Source: Fibrobacter sp. UBA1765
GTDB taxonomy: Bacteria; Fibrobacterota; Fibrobacteria; Fibrobacterales; Fibrobacteraceae
Reading direction: 5' to 3'
Length of the DNA: 28,022 bases
Assembly: GCA_002314675.1 (NCBI GenBank)
Contig: DCGZ01000188.1
Location: 4,433 to 32,454 of the forward strand
This document shows, one piece after another, positions 6,819 to 14,703 of the stretch (position 1 is its first letter; the number at the start of each line of letters is the position of its first letter). The position numbers were made by a program, and so were the translations under genes. The notes beneath the pieces were generated by a model that was not told the DNA's origin, searched no databases, and was given only the letters and a program-made list of their open reading frames with translations.

Positions 6819-6847
6819 AGCCTTCCTTCTTTGGGAAGGCTTTTTTT
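6819..6847 (+). terminator. Rho-independent terminator after the barrel/propeller gene
   Basis: 8-bp stem AGCCTTCC (6819-6826) / GGAAGGCT (6834-6841) with a 7-nt loop, followed by a run of Ts to 6847. Confidence 0.88.
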
Positions 6848-6887
6848 ATACTAGCCTCGTGTGAAGAAAATTTGTATATATAAAAAT

Positions 6888-7415
6888 ATGGGAACTTTTG
6901 AAATATTTAGGGCTGTTGGGTGTTTTGATGTGTATTTTGCACCATTGAACGGCATTGGCGTGCTGGATGTTTTGGTGTTTTCAAAATATGTAGAAGAATC
7001 CTTGAAAAATGGTCGCAAGAATATCGGCCTTGATTTGTCGGGGCTTGCAACAATCAACAGTGGCGCCTACAATTGCCTGTTACAGTCGGAATCCATGGTG
7101 ACTGCCGCTGGTGGGGAATTCATTTTAATTGTTGACAATGAAGAAATGGAAAATTCCCTTCGAAAGTATGGAATTTGGCAGCGCCTGACTGTATTTAAGT
7201 CAGAAGTAGAGCTGTTAAACTATTCTATCAAGCAGTCGTTTAAAAAGCCTGCAGAGCCCTTGCCGAAAATTTCTGAACCAAAAAAGAAAACAGGGGCCAT
7301 TATAGCGCCTTCTGCGTTTGAAGATGATGAAGAAGCGTCGGGAGCAAACCTTTGGGTGCTTGCAATTGTTGCTATAATTGGTGTTGGCATAATACTGCTT
7401 TACCTGTTTTTATAG
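6888..7415 (+). CDS. STAS-domain protein with C-terminal membrane anchor
   Basis: 175 aa from the ATG at 6888; a GTG at 6861 would add nine residues. Residues 1-115 fit a STAS domain as in anti-anti-sigma factors: an opening FEIFRAVGCFDVYFA strand pair, then IGLDLSGLATINSGAYNCLL, where Ser58 takes the place of the usual phosphorylated serine in the DSSG motif. STAS proteins of this kind bind partner switch kinases or transporters. A charged Pro/Lys-rich linker (118-152) leads to one transmembrane helix at 155-174 that ends the protein, so it is tail-anchored with the STAS domain in the cytoplasm. First gene of a tight operon with the lipoprotein at 7422 (6-nt gap) and the Nudix protein. No cognate anti-sigma kinase is in the window. 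Confidence 0.75.
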   Translation: MGTFEIFRAVGCFDVYFAPLNGIGVLDVLVFSKYVEESLKNGRKNIGLDLSGLATINSGAYNCLLQSESMVTAAGGEFILIVDNEEMENSLRKYGIWQRLTVFKSEVELLNYSIKQSFKKPAEPLPKISEPKKKTGAIIAPSAFEDDEEASGANLWVLAIVAIIGVGIILLYLFL

Positions 7416-7421
7416 CGACCC

Positions 7422-8492
7422 ATGAAGAAGTTCTTATCGATACTAGCTGTTTTCGCATGTTTCCTGCTTTCGTGTTCTCAACCTGATGACGGGCCGATTT
7501 CAGTGTATCCAGATGGAATGCACGACCGTGGCGAGGGCTATGTATTGAAGGCGCGTATCGATTCTGGCCGTGTGGTGCACCTGCGTAAGGACACGCTTAA
7601 GGTGGAACTTGACAGCCTGTGGACTCTTGCAAATTGCTTTTTAAGGGAACTTCGCTTTGATGAAAGTGTCGATGACACGACCTTGAGTTTGTTCCCTGTT
7701 GTAAGGCTGAAGATGACGGATGAGGATTGTGCGACTCCGCCGTTCCATCCAGAAACTACATTGTTCCTTTTGCCTAACGATTCGTGGAAAAATTATCGTG
7801 AAGTACGCGTGTATAATACGGATGGCCGGCTAGAAGATTCCATCGCCATGCGTTCTGGCAAGTTCCTTTACGATACCTTGAAAATTTACCTGGATTCAAC
7901 TTTTAAGGATTATTATTCCTTGCCTCGTCGTACAGAAGGATTGCCTTCTGTAATGCGTTCCGTAGATTCCCTGAAGGAAAGAACCTTTTACTGGCGATCC
8001 CTGCCGTCTAGGTGTGAATATATTATAGACACTTGCGAGACCGTTGCTGACACGGCTTATCCGAAGAACTGGTCCTTGCGCGATACGAACCTTGTGCCTA
8101 TTCGAAAAGAATGCAAGGATTCTACCGAAAGGTATTGCCTTGCGCGTGACTGGGTTTATGATTCTACGGCGCTTGGAGATGTGCAGACTCGTTTAGATAC
8201 GCTGTGGTACACGAGCTGGTATTTGGTCCTTGAAATTCCAAAATGCGGTGTGATAAATAAGGCTAATTACGGGGGCATGACTCCAAAGACATTCTTCAAG
8301 GCTACACAGGAAATTTTTGATCCTGAATCCGACAAGGAGTGCTTTTCTGGAATTGCTTCCGACAGGTCGGTAATGCGCCTGGATTCGGCTGTGGTTATGC
8401 CGGACCCGGATTCGATTCTTGCAATCTTTGATACGGCGAGCGTTGGCAGGGATTCCGTAGGCGACCGCGTTGACGATGCAAAACAAAAGTAG
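7422..8492 (+). CDS. Putative lipoprotein of unknown function
   Basis: 356 aa. Type II signal peptide MKKFLSILAVFACFLLSC with lipobox cysteine at residue 18, followed by SQPDDGP. The mature part is acidic, Asp/Ser-rich and contains several Cys, including a CETVADTAYPKNW region and paired LVPIRKECKD / YCLARDW, which could form disulfides. No known domain recognised. It begins 6 nt after the STAS gene and ends 5 nt before the Nudix gene, so all three share a transcript. The Shine-Dalgarno is poor, in line with coupling to the upstream gene. It probably sits on the periplasmic face of a membrane. Confidence 0.8.
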   Translation: MKKFLSILAVFACFLLSCSQPDDGPISVYPDGMHDRGEGYVLKARIDSGRVVHLRKDTLKVELDSLWTLANCFLRELRFDESVDDTTLSLFPVVRLKMTDEDCATPPFHPETTLFLLPNDSWKNYREVRVYNTDGRLEDSIAMRSGKFLYDTLKIYLDSTFKDYYSLPRRTEGLPSVMRSVDSLKERTFYWRSLPSRCEYIIDTCETVADTAYPKNWSLRDTNLVPIRKECKDSTERYCLARDWVYDSTALGDVQTRLDTLWYTSWYLVLEIPKCGVINKANYGGMTPKTFFKATQEIFDPESDKECFSGIASDRSVMRLDSAVVMPDPDSILAIFDTASVGRDSVGDRVDDAKQK

Positions 8493-8497
8493 GCTTT

Positions 8498-9220
8498 ATG
8501 ATTACTTATACCTTTTCTCCAGAAATTGACGAAGCGGATCACGAGCAGATTGTCTGCAGCAGGCTTTTCCAGGATTGGCTTGCGAAAGTATCTGCAAACT
8601 TCAATGTGACTGCAATTCATTTTTCGTCGGTGGATTTTAGATTCCATTCCAAGAACCCGCTTTTTATAAAGTTGACTGCAACGGCGACCCTGCCAGATGG
8701 CAAGCCTGTGCATGGCATTGTGCTTGTACGTGGCGATGCCGCCGCAGTGCTTCCCGTACTTTGGTGCGAGGGCAAGCCGTACTTGCTGCTTGTACGTCAG
8801 CCGAGATTCCCTATTGCGCAAACGGCTTCGTTAGAGATTCCTGCCGGTATTTTGGACAAGAGCCAGAACTACCGAAAAATTGCTCTTTCGGAACTAGAGG
8901 AAGAGGCTCAAATCAAGGCGGAGGATTCTGAACTTATTGACTTGACCGGGTTCTGGCACGAGCAGGGCGTAAATGGCTTTGCTGCAAGCTGTGGCCTGCT
9001 TGATGAGAGGATTCGCCTGTTTGCCATTGAACGGACTGTAACTCGTGAAGAACTTGCCGCAATGGACAACAAGGAACAGACTTACACAGAAGAAGAGGAA
9101 TGGATCCGCACGGAGGTCTTGCCATACGAAGAGGCTGCACATAAGTTTGTAGACGGCAAGAATCTTATCGCCATGTTCATTTATGAACGCTGGTTAAAAG
9201 CTCAGGGTAGAAGCCTTTAA
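8498..9220 (+). CDS. Nudix-fold hydrolase with degenerate Nudix box
   Basis: 240 aa, cytoplasmic. The C-terminal half resembles ADP-sugar pyrophosphatases: LLLVRQPRFPI (about 96-106), SLEIPAGILD (111-120), then the box, then FWHEQGVNGFAASCGL and a helical end. Against GX5EX7REUXEEXGU the box at 117-139 has Gly117 but Gln123 for Glu, Ser131 for Arg, and Gln138 for Gly; the metal-binding acids Glu132, Glu135 and Glu136 remain. So it may still bind metal and hydrolyse a nucleoside-diphosphate-linked substrate, or may have changed role. Residues 1-70 form an extra N-terminal region that I do not recognise. Last gene of the STAS operon, followed by a strong terminator. Confidence 0.8.
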   Translation: MITYTFSPEIDEADHEQIVCSRLFQDWLAKVSANFNVTAIHFSSVDFRFHSKNPLFIKLTATATLPDGKPVHGIVLVRGDAAAVLPVLWCEGKPYLLLVRQPRFPIAQTASLEIPAGILDKSQNYRKIALSELEEEAQIKAEDSELIDLTGFWHEQGVNGFAASCGLLDERIRLFAIERTVTREELAAMDNKEQTYTEEEEWIRTEVLPYEEAAHKFVDGKNLIAMFIYERWLKAQGRSL

Positions 9221-9241
9221 ACTGTCGTTTTAGAATTTAAG

Positions 9242-9276
9242 GACAGCGTTCCCTGCAAGGAGCGCTGTCTTTTTTT
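9242..9276 (+). terminator. Rho-independent terminator of the STAS-lipoprotein-Nudix operon
   Basis: 11-bp stem GACAGCGTTCC (9242-9252) / GGAGCGCTGTC (9259-9269) with one G-U pair, loop CTGCAA, followed by seven Ts. Confidence 0.9.
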
Positions 9277-9287
9277 GTGGTTACTTT

Positions 9288-10508
9288 TTAAAAATCGATA
9301 TCTTCTCCGCTATTGTCTTCTTCGACATAGCAGGGGCTTGCGAAGTTTGGCGTTGCCTCGCCGTTGCACCATGCTTTACCGCTATTGTGGATTTCCCAAT
9401 AGCTTAAGTCAAGGTGGGTTGACGTGCTTGATTCGATTTTGACGGAATCGCTTTCCTGTTCTGCAGAGATACTGTAGGCGATGCTGTCGACTACAATGCC
9501 GTCGCAGACCAGTGAAAGAGATGCCCTAGTATTCGTGATGCCGCTAGAAAACCAGCTTTCCGGGTGGATTGCGTCGGTACTGTCTGCGCCGATCGTAATG
9601 TAGCTTGCTGGCAACAGTACGGTGCCTTCCGGGATTGTCGTTGCACCAGAACTTGAGGCCTTGAGCTTGATTTCGCAGTTGTCCAGCAGGAGCGTGTCAA
9701 GGGTCGCATTGTAGAATTCAATGAATTCGTAAGGGGTTCCTGACTTTGGAATTGCAAGAAATTCCGAGAAAATCGCGTCGCCCTGCCTGGGCGTTCTACG
9801 GTCCCTTGACGCAAAACCTACATCCACCTGTACTTTGCTGATTTCATCGGCTACAATGGAAACGCTGAGAGTTCCCTTGAGCGAAGTAAGGGACCAGTTT
9901 ACCGAAGCGTTTTCCGGGTCAAGGTACAAGGAATCTGTGGAATTGTACACGATCCCTCCCTTGGCATCGAACAGGTCGAGGCTGACTTCGTACCACCTGT
10001 CAAGTGGCAGGGCGTCGCTTTCAAAGTATGCAAATGGCTCCCTGATCTTGATATTGTACGTGTACGTGGAATCGTCACTCTTGAGCGTGAGCGTGCCGCC
10101 TGCGATTCCCGAGGGGTTCCCAAGGCCCAAGGGGATTTCTACGTCGATGAAGCCGTACAGCGCCTTGAGTGCAATTTGCAGGTAGGAATGCTCACCGCTC
10201 TTGATTTCAGTTTCGCCTTCGCCGTGCTGCATAAGGATTCCGCCTGCATAGAGCTTGGCGTCAAAAGTCCATACAGAAGGGTAGAGCTCAAGTTCAAGGG
10301 CCTTGTCGCTTGCGCCGAGCCTGTAATGGATCGTGTCGGTTCCGATTCCGGTCAACACGAGACTGTCAAGATGATTTGTTGAAGTGTAGTTCAGCGATAC
10401 CTGCAGGTTCCCGGAATCCGGGGCTTTTGCGTCGCTTGAGCTTTCGTGACTACAGCCGATAAGGGCGATTGCAGATACAAGACCTGCTGCGAGTGTTTTC
10501 TTGATCAT
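9288..10508 (-). CDS. Lipoprotein with C-terminal lamin-tail-like domain
   Basis: 406 aa. Type II signal peptide with lipobox ALIGC (Cys19) and a Ser-rich linker. Residues about 34-225 are beta-rich and unrecognised. Residues about 244-395 look like a lamin-tail domain (LTD): IFSEFLAIP opening, YEFIEFYNATLDTLLLDN, a TIPEGTVLLPASYITIG strand pair and a closing SYWEIHNSG with the CNGEATPNF ending typical of bacterial LTDs. Bacterial LTDs are found on surface proteins and are presumed to bind or display; no enzymatic role is implied. AAGGAG lies 8 nt before the ATG. Transcribed divergently from the CotH gene, whose product also has an LTD, across a 212-nt AT-rich region. Confidence 0.8.
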   Translation of the reverse strand: MIKKTLAAGLVSAIALIGCSHESSSDAKAPDSGNLQVSLNYTSTNHLDSLVLTGIGTDTIHYRLGASDKALELELYPSVWTFDAKLYAGGILMQHGEGETEIKSGEHSYLQIALKALYGFIDVEIPLGLGNPSGIAGGTLTLKSDDSTYTYNIKIREPFAYFESDALPLDRWYEVSLDLFDAKGGIVYNSTDSLYLDPENASVNWSLTSLKGTLSVSIVADEISKVQVDVGFASRDRRTPRQGDAIFSEFLAIPKSGTPYEFIEFYNATLDTLLLDNCEIKLKASSSGATTIPEGTVLLPASYITIGADSTDAIHPESWFSSGITNTRASLSLVCDGIVVDSIAYSISAEQESDSVKIESSTSTHLDLSYWEIHNSGKAWCNGEATPNFASPCYVEEDNSGEDIDF

Positions 10509-10720
10509 CTTTTTTCTCCTTTTTTTAGATGATGGTATTAGAAAACGCTTTTTTTGGCTTTTTGTGCCCTAAATTTTTGTAAAATATTATTTTCGTAAAA
10601 TGGTATGCTAACAAACTTTTGTTTTGTTAAAACAATATTGCTTTGTAAAACTTTTCTCGCCCCTTAAAAAGCGTGCTATAATTTTTATTTTTGGTACGGG
10701 ATTTGGTGTCGAGGAGTTTT
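10509..10720. promoter_or_regulatory. Divergent promoter region with repeated TTTYGTAAAA-like motifs
   Basis: Very AT-rich, lying between the two lamin-tail lipoprotein genes. TTTTTGTAAAA (10574-10584), TTTTCGTAAAA (10590-10600), GTTTTGTTAAAAC (10621-10633) and CTTTGTAAAA (10641-10650) recur. On the minus strand TATTTTAC (10586-10579) could be the promoter element for the 406-aa lipoprotein. On the plus strand TGCTATAAT (extended -10 type, TATAAT 10677-10682) or TATTTTTG (10686-10693) could drive the CotH gene. The repeated motifs may be operators or chance in AT-rich DNA. Confidence 0.5.
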
Positions 10721-13147
10721 ATGCGCAAAATTTATTCACTCGCCCTTTTTGGAAGCCTAGCCGCTTTTTGGGCTTGTAGCAGTGAGTCTTCGAACTCGGC
10801 TACTGTAGAAGAAGGCTCGTCTTCATCTGTTGCTGTTGGCGATTCTACAATTGTTATTGTCGGAGATGACAAGGAACAGACTGTTCATGATTCTACAAAC
10901 AAGACTGTTTATGTAGAAGATACAACCGGCAAGGCACTTCATTATGTCGGCAATTCCGCGCTTCGCATTACCGAAGTTACGCCAAGCAGTATCGACTTTT
11001 TGGATCACAACGGCGATGACCCGGGCTGGGTTGAAATTTATAACGGCGGAAAGGAAAGCGCTGACCTTCGTGGCTATTCCATTGTTGAAAACCTTGCAAA
11101 GCCGCGCAAGTGGATTATTGATTCCTTGTTGATCCCGCCAGGAGAGCTTCGTGTAGTATTCTGCTCCAACAAGAATATTACTTCCGTAACTCCAAAGGAT
11201 TCTGCGGATCGCCATTGGCGCTTGCACACGAACTGGAGGCTTGAAAAGGATGGCGGTAGCGTTTACCTGGTTGACTATAACTGGGGCATTCGCGACAGCG
11301 TAAGCTTCCCGGCCATCACTCCGGGCGTTTCCTGGGGTATCATGAATGGTGGGGAATGGAAGTACTTTGATACGCCGACACCAGAAAAGAAGAATACCGA
11401 GGGCAAGGCTTACGAAGGCTTTACTGAACCGGTCCAGCTCCCTGCAGGTGGCTTCTATGAATCCCCGATTACCTTGAATGCGCCTACGCCAAGGAGCGGT
11501 GGAAGCATCCGCTGTACATTTGACGGTTCGGCTCCGACTCAAAATTCTAGTGAATTTACAGGTTCCAAGGAAATCGAAAGGAACATGGTTGTCCGTTGTG
11601 CGGAATTTGCAGAAAACAAGATTACGAACAAGGTTTCTAGCGCTACATTCTTTATTGGTGAAACGGTGGATATGCCTGTGGTTTCTATAAGTGTTGACCC
11701 GGAATTCCTGAGAAAGCACTATGTAAAGACTTCTGCAAGTTCGCCAAGTTCTGCAGACCCGAATAAGACGGGCCTTTATGCCGAAGTTGAATTTCCGGTC
11801 CATGTGGATTACTTTGCTCAGGGCAGTCGCACCCAGGCCAAGACTTGGGAAATTGAAGCTGGCATTTCACTGATGGGTAACTACAGCCGCCTTGAAGACA
11901 AGAAGTCCGTTGCGGTCGTTATGCGCGAAGACTACCAGGATGGCCGCCTTGACTACCCGCTGTTTGAAACCCGTAAGGACCAGAGCCATAAGTTCAAGGG
12001 CTTCAACTTGCGTAACAACGGTAACCGCTTTGTTAGCGATTACTTTGAAGACGCTATGGCTGGCGCCATTATGGAAGGTACCGGTGTTGATTACCAGCGC
12101 AGCCGCCAAGTTGTCGTATTCTACAATGGCGAATATTACGGCATCCATGACATGCGTGAACATTACAACAGGGCCTATGTAGAAACAAATTACAAGATTG
12201 ATGCAAGCCAGGTCGAAATGGTCAAGCATCTTGGCCGTACCGTTACTGCAAGTGGCGACGGCGACCCGAGTGGCTATATGAGTATGATGGCCTTTGTTGC
12301 CCAGAATGATTTCAGTGGCGCAAACAATGCAAACTATGTGACTGTCCAGGGAATGGTCGATATCGGTAATTTCGCCGATTACATGATTGCCGAAATGTAC
12401 GCCCATAATGGTGACTGGCCAAACAACAACGTTCGTGCCTGGCGTTCTGCAAAGCAGCCTTGGAAGTTCATGATGTATGACCTTGACCACGGCTTTGACT
12501 GGATGTGGAACACCTCTGATTTTGGACAGAGCACCAATATATTCAAGTGGGTCAAGCAGGGTGGTACAGCAACCGGTAAGTGTCACGGCTCTACCGATGG
12601 TTCCTGCTTCCATACCTTGTATGTCCAGCTTAGCAAGAACCCGGACTTTAAGCGCCTGTTCGTGAACCATGCGGCCGTTCTTTTGCAGACCAACCTGAAT
12701 GCAGAAAATATTGCCAAGGTTACCGACTATATGGCTTCTACCTTGATCAGTTCTGAAACTGAAAGGGATATGGCAAAATATAACCGCGAATACCGCTATT
12801 ACCAGAATTCCTGTGGCAACGGCTTTAGCATTAGCGGTAGCTGCATGAAGGAGTGGGCTAGCGAACGTGACGCAATTTTCTGGAATGAGGTCGCTTCCGA
12901 ATTCGGCCTAAGCACTGGCTCTATCAAGGCCACGATCGCCGCAAATGGCGAAGGCATTGTTACGATTGACGGAAAGGTTCTTCCGGGCAAGACTTACGAA
13001 GGCAAGTTCTTTAACGGTAACCAAATGCTCCTGACTGCAATCCCAAGCGGTAATGCCGTGTTTAGCCAGTGGGAAGACGGTTCCAAGGATAACCCGCGCC
13101 TTGTAACCCCGACCGACGGTGTTAGCTATACGGCAACATTCAAATAA
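10721..13147 (+). CDS. CotH kinase-fold surface lipoprotein with LTD and chitobiase-C-like domains
   Basis: 808 aa. Lipobox FWAC (Cys19). Domain order: Ser/Thr-rich linker; lamin-tail domain about 78-215 (LRITEVTPSS, PGWVEIYNGG, ADLRGYSI); a chitobiase/beta-hexosaminidase C-terminal-like beta-sandwich about 240-312 (FYESPITL, CTFDGSAPT); CotH domain about 315-730; and a bacterial repeat-like module about 734-808 (EGIVTIDGKV, SQWEDGS). In CotH, FKGFNLRNNGN, YNGEYYGIHDMREHYN, HNGDWPNNNVRAWR and YDLDHGF (Asp587, Asp589) are the atypical kinase motifs; Bacillus CotH phosphorylates spore-coat proteins, while substrates of non-sporeforming homologues are unknown. Extracellular ATP would be needed, so another role is possible. 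Start chosen at ATG 10721 with GAGGAG upstream rather than the in-frame TTG at 10691. Ends at a terminator. Confidence 0.88.
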   Translation: MRKIYSLALFGSLAAFWACSSESSNSATVEEGSSSSVAVGDSTIVIVGDDKEQTVHDSTNKTVYVEDTTGKALHYVGNSALRITEVTPSSIDFLDHNGDDPGWVEIYNGGKESADLRGYSIVENLAKPRKWIIDSLLIPPGELRVVFCSNKNITSVTPKDSADRHWRLHTNWRLEKDGGSVYLVDYNWGIRDSVSFPAITPGVSWGIMNGGEWKYFDTPTPEKKNTEGKAYEGFTEPVQLPAGGFYESPITLNAPTPRSGGSIRCTFDGSAPTQNSSEFTGSKEIERNMVVRCAEFAENKITNKVSSATFFIGETVDMPVVSISVDPEFLRKHYVKTSASSPSSADPNKTGLYAEVEFPVHVDYFAQGSRTQAKTWEIEAGISLMGNYSRLEDKKSVAVVMREDYQDGRLDYPLFETRKDQSHKFKGFNLRNNGNRFVSDYFEDAMAGAIMEGTGVDYQRSRQVVVFYNGEYYGIHDMREHYNRAYVETNYKIDASQVEMVKHLGRTVTASGDGDPSGYMSMMAFVAQNDFSGANNANYVTVQGMVDIGNFADYMIAEMYAHNGDWPNNNVRAWRSAKQPWKFMMYDLDHGFDWMWNTSDFGQSTNIFKWVKQGGTATGKCHGSTDGSCFHTLYVQLSKNPDFKRLFVNHAAVLLQTNLNAENIAKVTDYMASTLISSETERDMAKYNREYRYYQNSCGNGFSISGSCMKEWASERDAIFWNEVASEFGLSTGSIKATIAANGEGIVTIDGKVLPGKTYEGKFFNGNQMLLTAIPSGNAVFSQWEDGSKDNPRLVTPTDGVSYTATFK

Positions 13148-13176
13148 TTGATAGGCCGCAAAGGCTTGTTGCAAAG

Positions 13177-13210
13177 GGCTGGAACTTTATGAAAGTTCTG
13201 GCCTTTTTTT
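13177..13210 (+). terminator. Rho-independent terminator of the CotH gene
   Basis: 12-bp stem GGCTGGAACTTT (13177-13188) / AAAGTTCTGGCC (13192-13203) with two G-U pairs, loop ATG, followed by seven Ts. Confidence 0.88.
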
Positions 13211-13348
13211 GTGTGTGATGAATGTCTTTGATATGGACTTGCCGATATGGCAAGGGTTGCATACGATGTGGGCTTTTGGGCTGCGATGTGTTGGGCTTTC
13301 TAGAAAGAAAAAGACCCCTCTTGCCTTGCAATTTGTAGGCAAATAAAA
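13211..13348. other. Noncoding spacer between convergent genes
   Basis: No credible gene. A small hairpin CTTGCC (13238-13243) / GGCAAG (13249-13254) is present with loop GATAT and no T tract. Nothing else stands out. Confidence 0.5.
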
Positions 13349-13371
13349 AATCCAGGGGAATGCCCTGGATT
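13349..13371 (-). terminator. Rho-independent terminator for the barrel gene at 13399-14496
   Basis: Perfect 9-bp stem AATCCAGGG (13349-13357) / CCCTGGATT (13363-13371), loop GAATG, with a run of Ts on the minus strand just beyond 13349. Confidence 0.88.
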
Positions 13372-13398
13372 CTTTTACAAGCTTTTAAAGACGTTTGC

Positions 13399-14496
13399 CT
13401 AGAAGCTTACGTTACCGCTCATGCCGAAGGAAAAACCGTTTGCTCCAGTTTCACGAGCGTTGTAGCCACCCCAGAAAATGATTTCTGCGTTTGCGGTAGG
13501 GTAGAAGTAGAAGTTCGGGCCGAAGTACTGGAATTCGTCATCGTCGATTTCGTTGCTTACATCGTGATATTCGTAAGCAAAGCCCATGGCGAACTTCTTG
13601 TGGAGGGTAAAGGAAGGTTCTACAGCAAGAAGTGTCTGTTCATCGGTAAAGATCTGCTTTTCTACAGGTTCGCTGTCATCTGCGAGAAGAGCCTGGTAGA
13701 ATGTGAGGCCGATGTTGAAGAAGTCATAGCTGAACGACGGTTCCAAAAGGAAGGTGTGTACGCCAACGCCCTGGTAAGGATGCGTACCCCAGGAAGCGAT
13801 GATGCCGTAGTTCATGAGGTCGTAGCTCTTGGTATAGCTGATTTCTGTACCGAAGAAGTATGTGTAGGAACGGCCTGTGTGTGTACCGAAAGCCCAGTCG
13901 GCGCTCGGGGTAATGGTCAAGTTTTCGTTTGTACGGTTGATAATTGCAAATGGGTATGTGCCGTACATGATTAAGGAAGAGGCGTTGTTTTCGGAACCGC
14001 CAAAGTAGATGCGGCCATCGCCGATTTCCATGCCGACACCGCGGATTGTTTCTGTGCGCTTGATGTTTGCGTAGAGATCCGTGTCGCGCCAGTAGTAGTA
14101 ATTGATGCTGCCGGCATTGTAGCTTAGGTCACCAAAGAGGAACGCAACGTTCGGGCTGAATTCCCAGCGGAATTCGATACCGTCAAAATTGAAGGCCGTG
14201 TAGCGACCGTCCGTGGAATCGATATGTGTACCGCGGGCAAGGCCATGGCGAGTTTCGGAAGCTTCGCCGTTTACGAGGTAAGACTGGCTCTTTGCCTTGA
14301 CGGTAACGGAAAAGTTCTCGTCCATGTAGGCGGTAGCTTCAAGATTTACCTTTTGGTTTGCGACGCTTGTAGGGTCAAAGTCCTTGTCGAAATAAGCTGC
14401 ATAGTCAGCTGCAGCCTGGCCATGAATTTCAACATCTACTGCGAATGCAGATGTCGCTGCAATGAGCGCGGCGGCTGGCAAAATGAATTTTGACAT
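13399..14496 (-). CDS. Putative outer-membrane beta-barrel protein
   Basis: 365 aa. Signal peptide about 1-19 (ends TSAFA). The mature chain is almost entirely alternating aromatic/aliphatic and polar strands (for example FAMGFAYEYHD, FGPNFYFYPTA), rich in Tyr, Phe and Asn, with no cysteine, and ends in GMSGNVSF. A terminal Phe is the classic barrel-assembly signal. No family recognised with confidence; it could be a porin or a substrate-specific channel. Divergent from the DUF3078-like gene across about 207 nt. Shine-Dalgarno AAGGAC; TATTTTAT upstream near 14527-14534 (minus) may be the promoter element. Placement beside two other envelope genes and a cellulase fits an uptake role, which is inference only. 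Confidence 0.78.
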   Translation of the reverse strand: MSKFILPAAALIAATSAFAVDVEIHGQAAADYAAYFDKDFDPTSVANQKVNLEATAYMDENFSVTVKAKSQSYLVNGEASETRHGLARGTHIDSTDGRYTAFNFDGIEFRWEFSPNVAFLFGDLSYNAGSINYYYWRDTDLYANIKRTETIRGVGMEIGDGRIYFGGSENNASSLIMYGTYPFAIINRTNENLTITPSADWAFGTHTGRSYTYFFGTEISYTKSYDLMNYGIIASWGTHPYQGVGVHTFLLEPSFSYDFFNIGLTFYQALLADDSEPVEKQIFTDEQTLLAVEPSFTLHKKFAMGFAYEYHDVSNEIDDDEFQYFGPNFYFYPTANAEIIFWGGYNARETGANGFSFGMSGNVSF

Positions 14497-14703
14497 AAAA
14501 GTCCTTGCTTATAAATAATTTCGTGCCATAAAATAGAAAATTAGGGAATGGGAAAAATAGCGAAGGCGCATATATGGCCATAAAATGGCGTTAAATGCTA
14601 GAGAAGGTGTTTTTAAGCAAGATAAGTTTTATTTAAGGATTGTTTCGGAGCACGGCTTGTTGAAAATAAACTATCTTTAAGGCAAATTTTTATGAGGTTT
14701 TAA
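14497..14703. promoter_or_regulatory. Divergent promoter region between two outer-membrane protein genes
   Basis: AT-rich, no gene. On the plus strand TATCTTTA (14671-14678) precedes the 290-aa gene by about 25 nt. On the minus strand TATTTTAT lies about 30 nt before the 365-aa gene. CATATATGGCCATAAAATGGC around 14569-14589 includes short palindromes, with no clear operator. Confidence 0.35.

Noticed and set aside
10823..11803. 326-aa open frame on the minus strand
   Set aside because: Antisense to the lamin-tail and chitobiase-C-like part of the CotH gene; no recognisable protein features.
11867..12670. 267-aa open frame on the minus strand
   Set aside because: Antisense to the CotH domain, whose motifs are unmistakable on the plus strand; no start signals.
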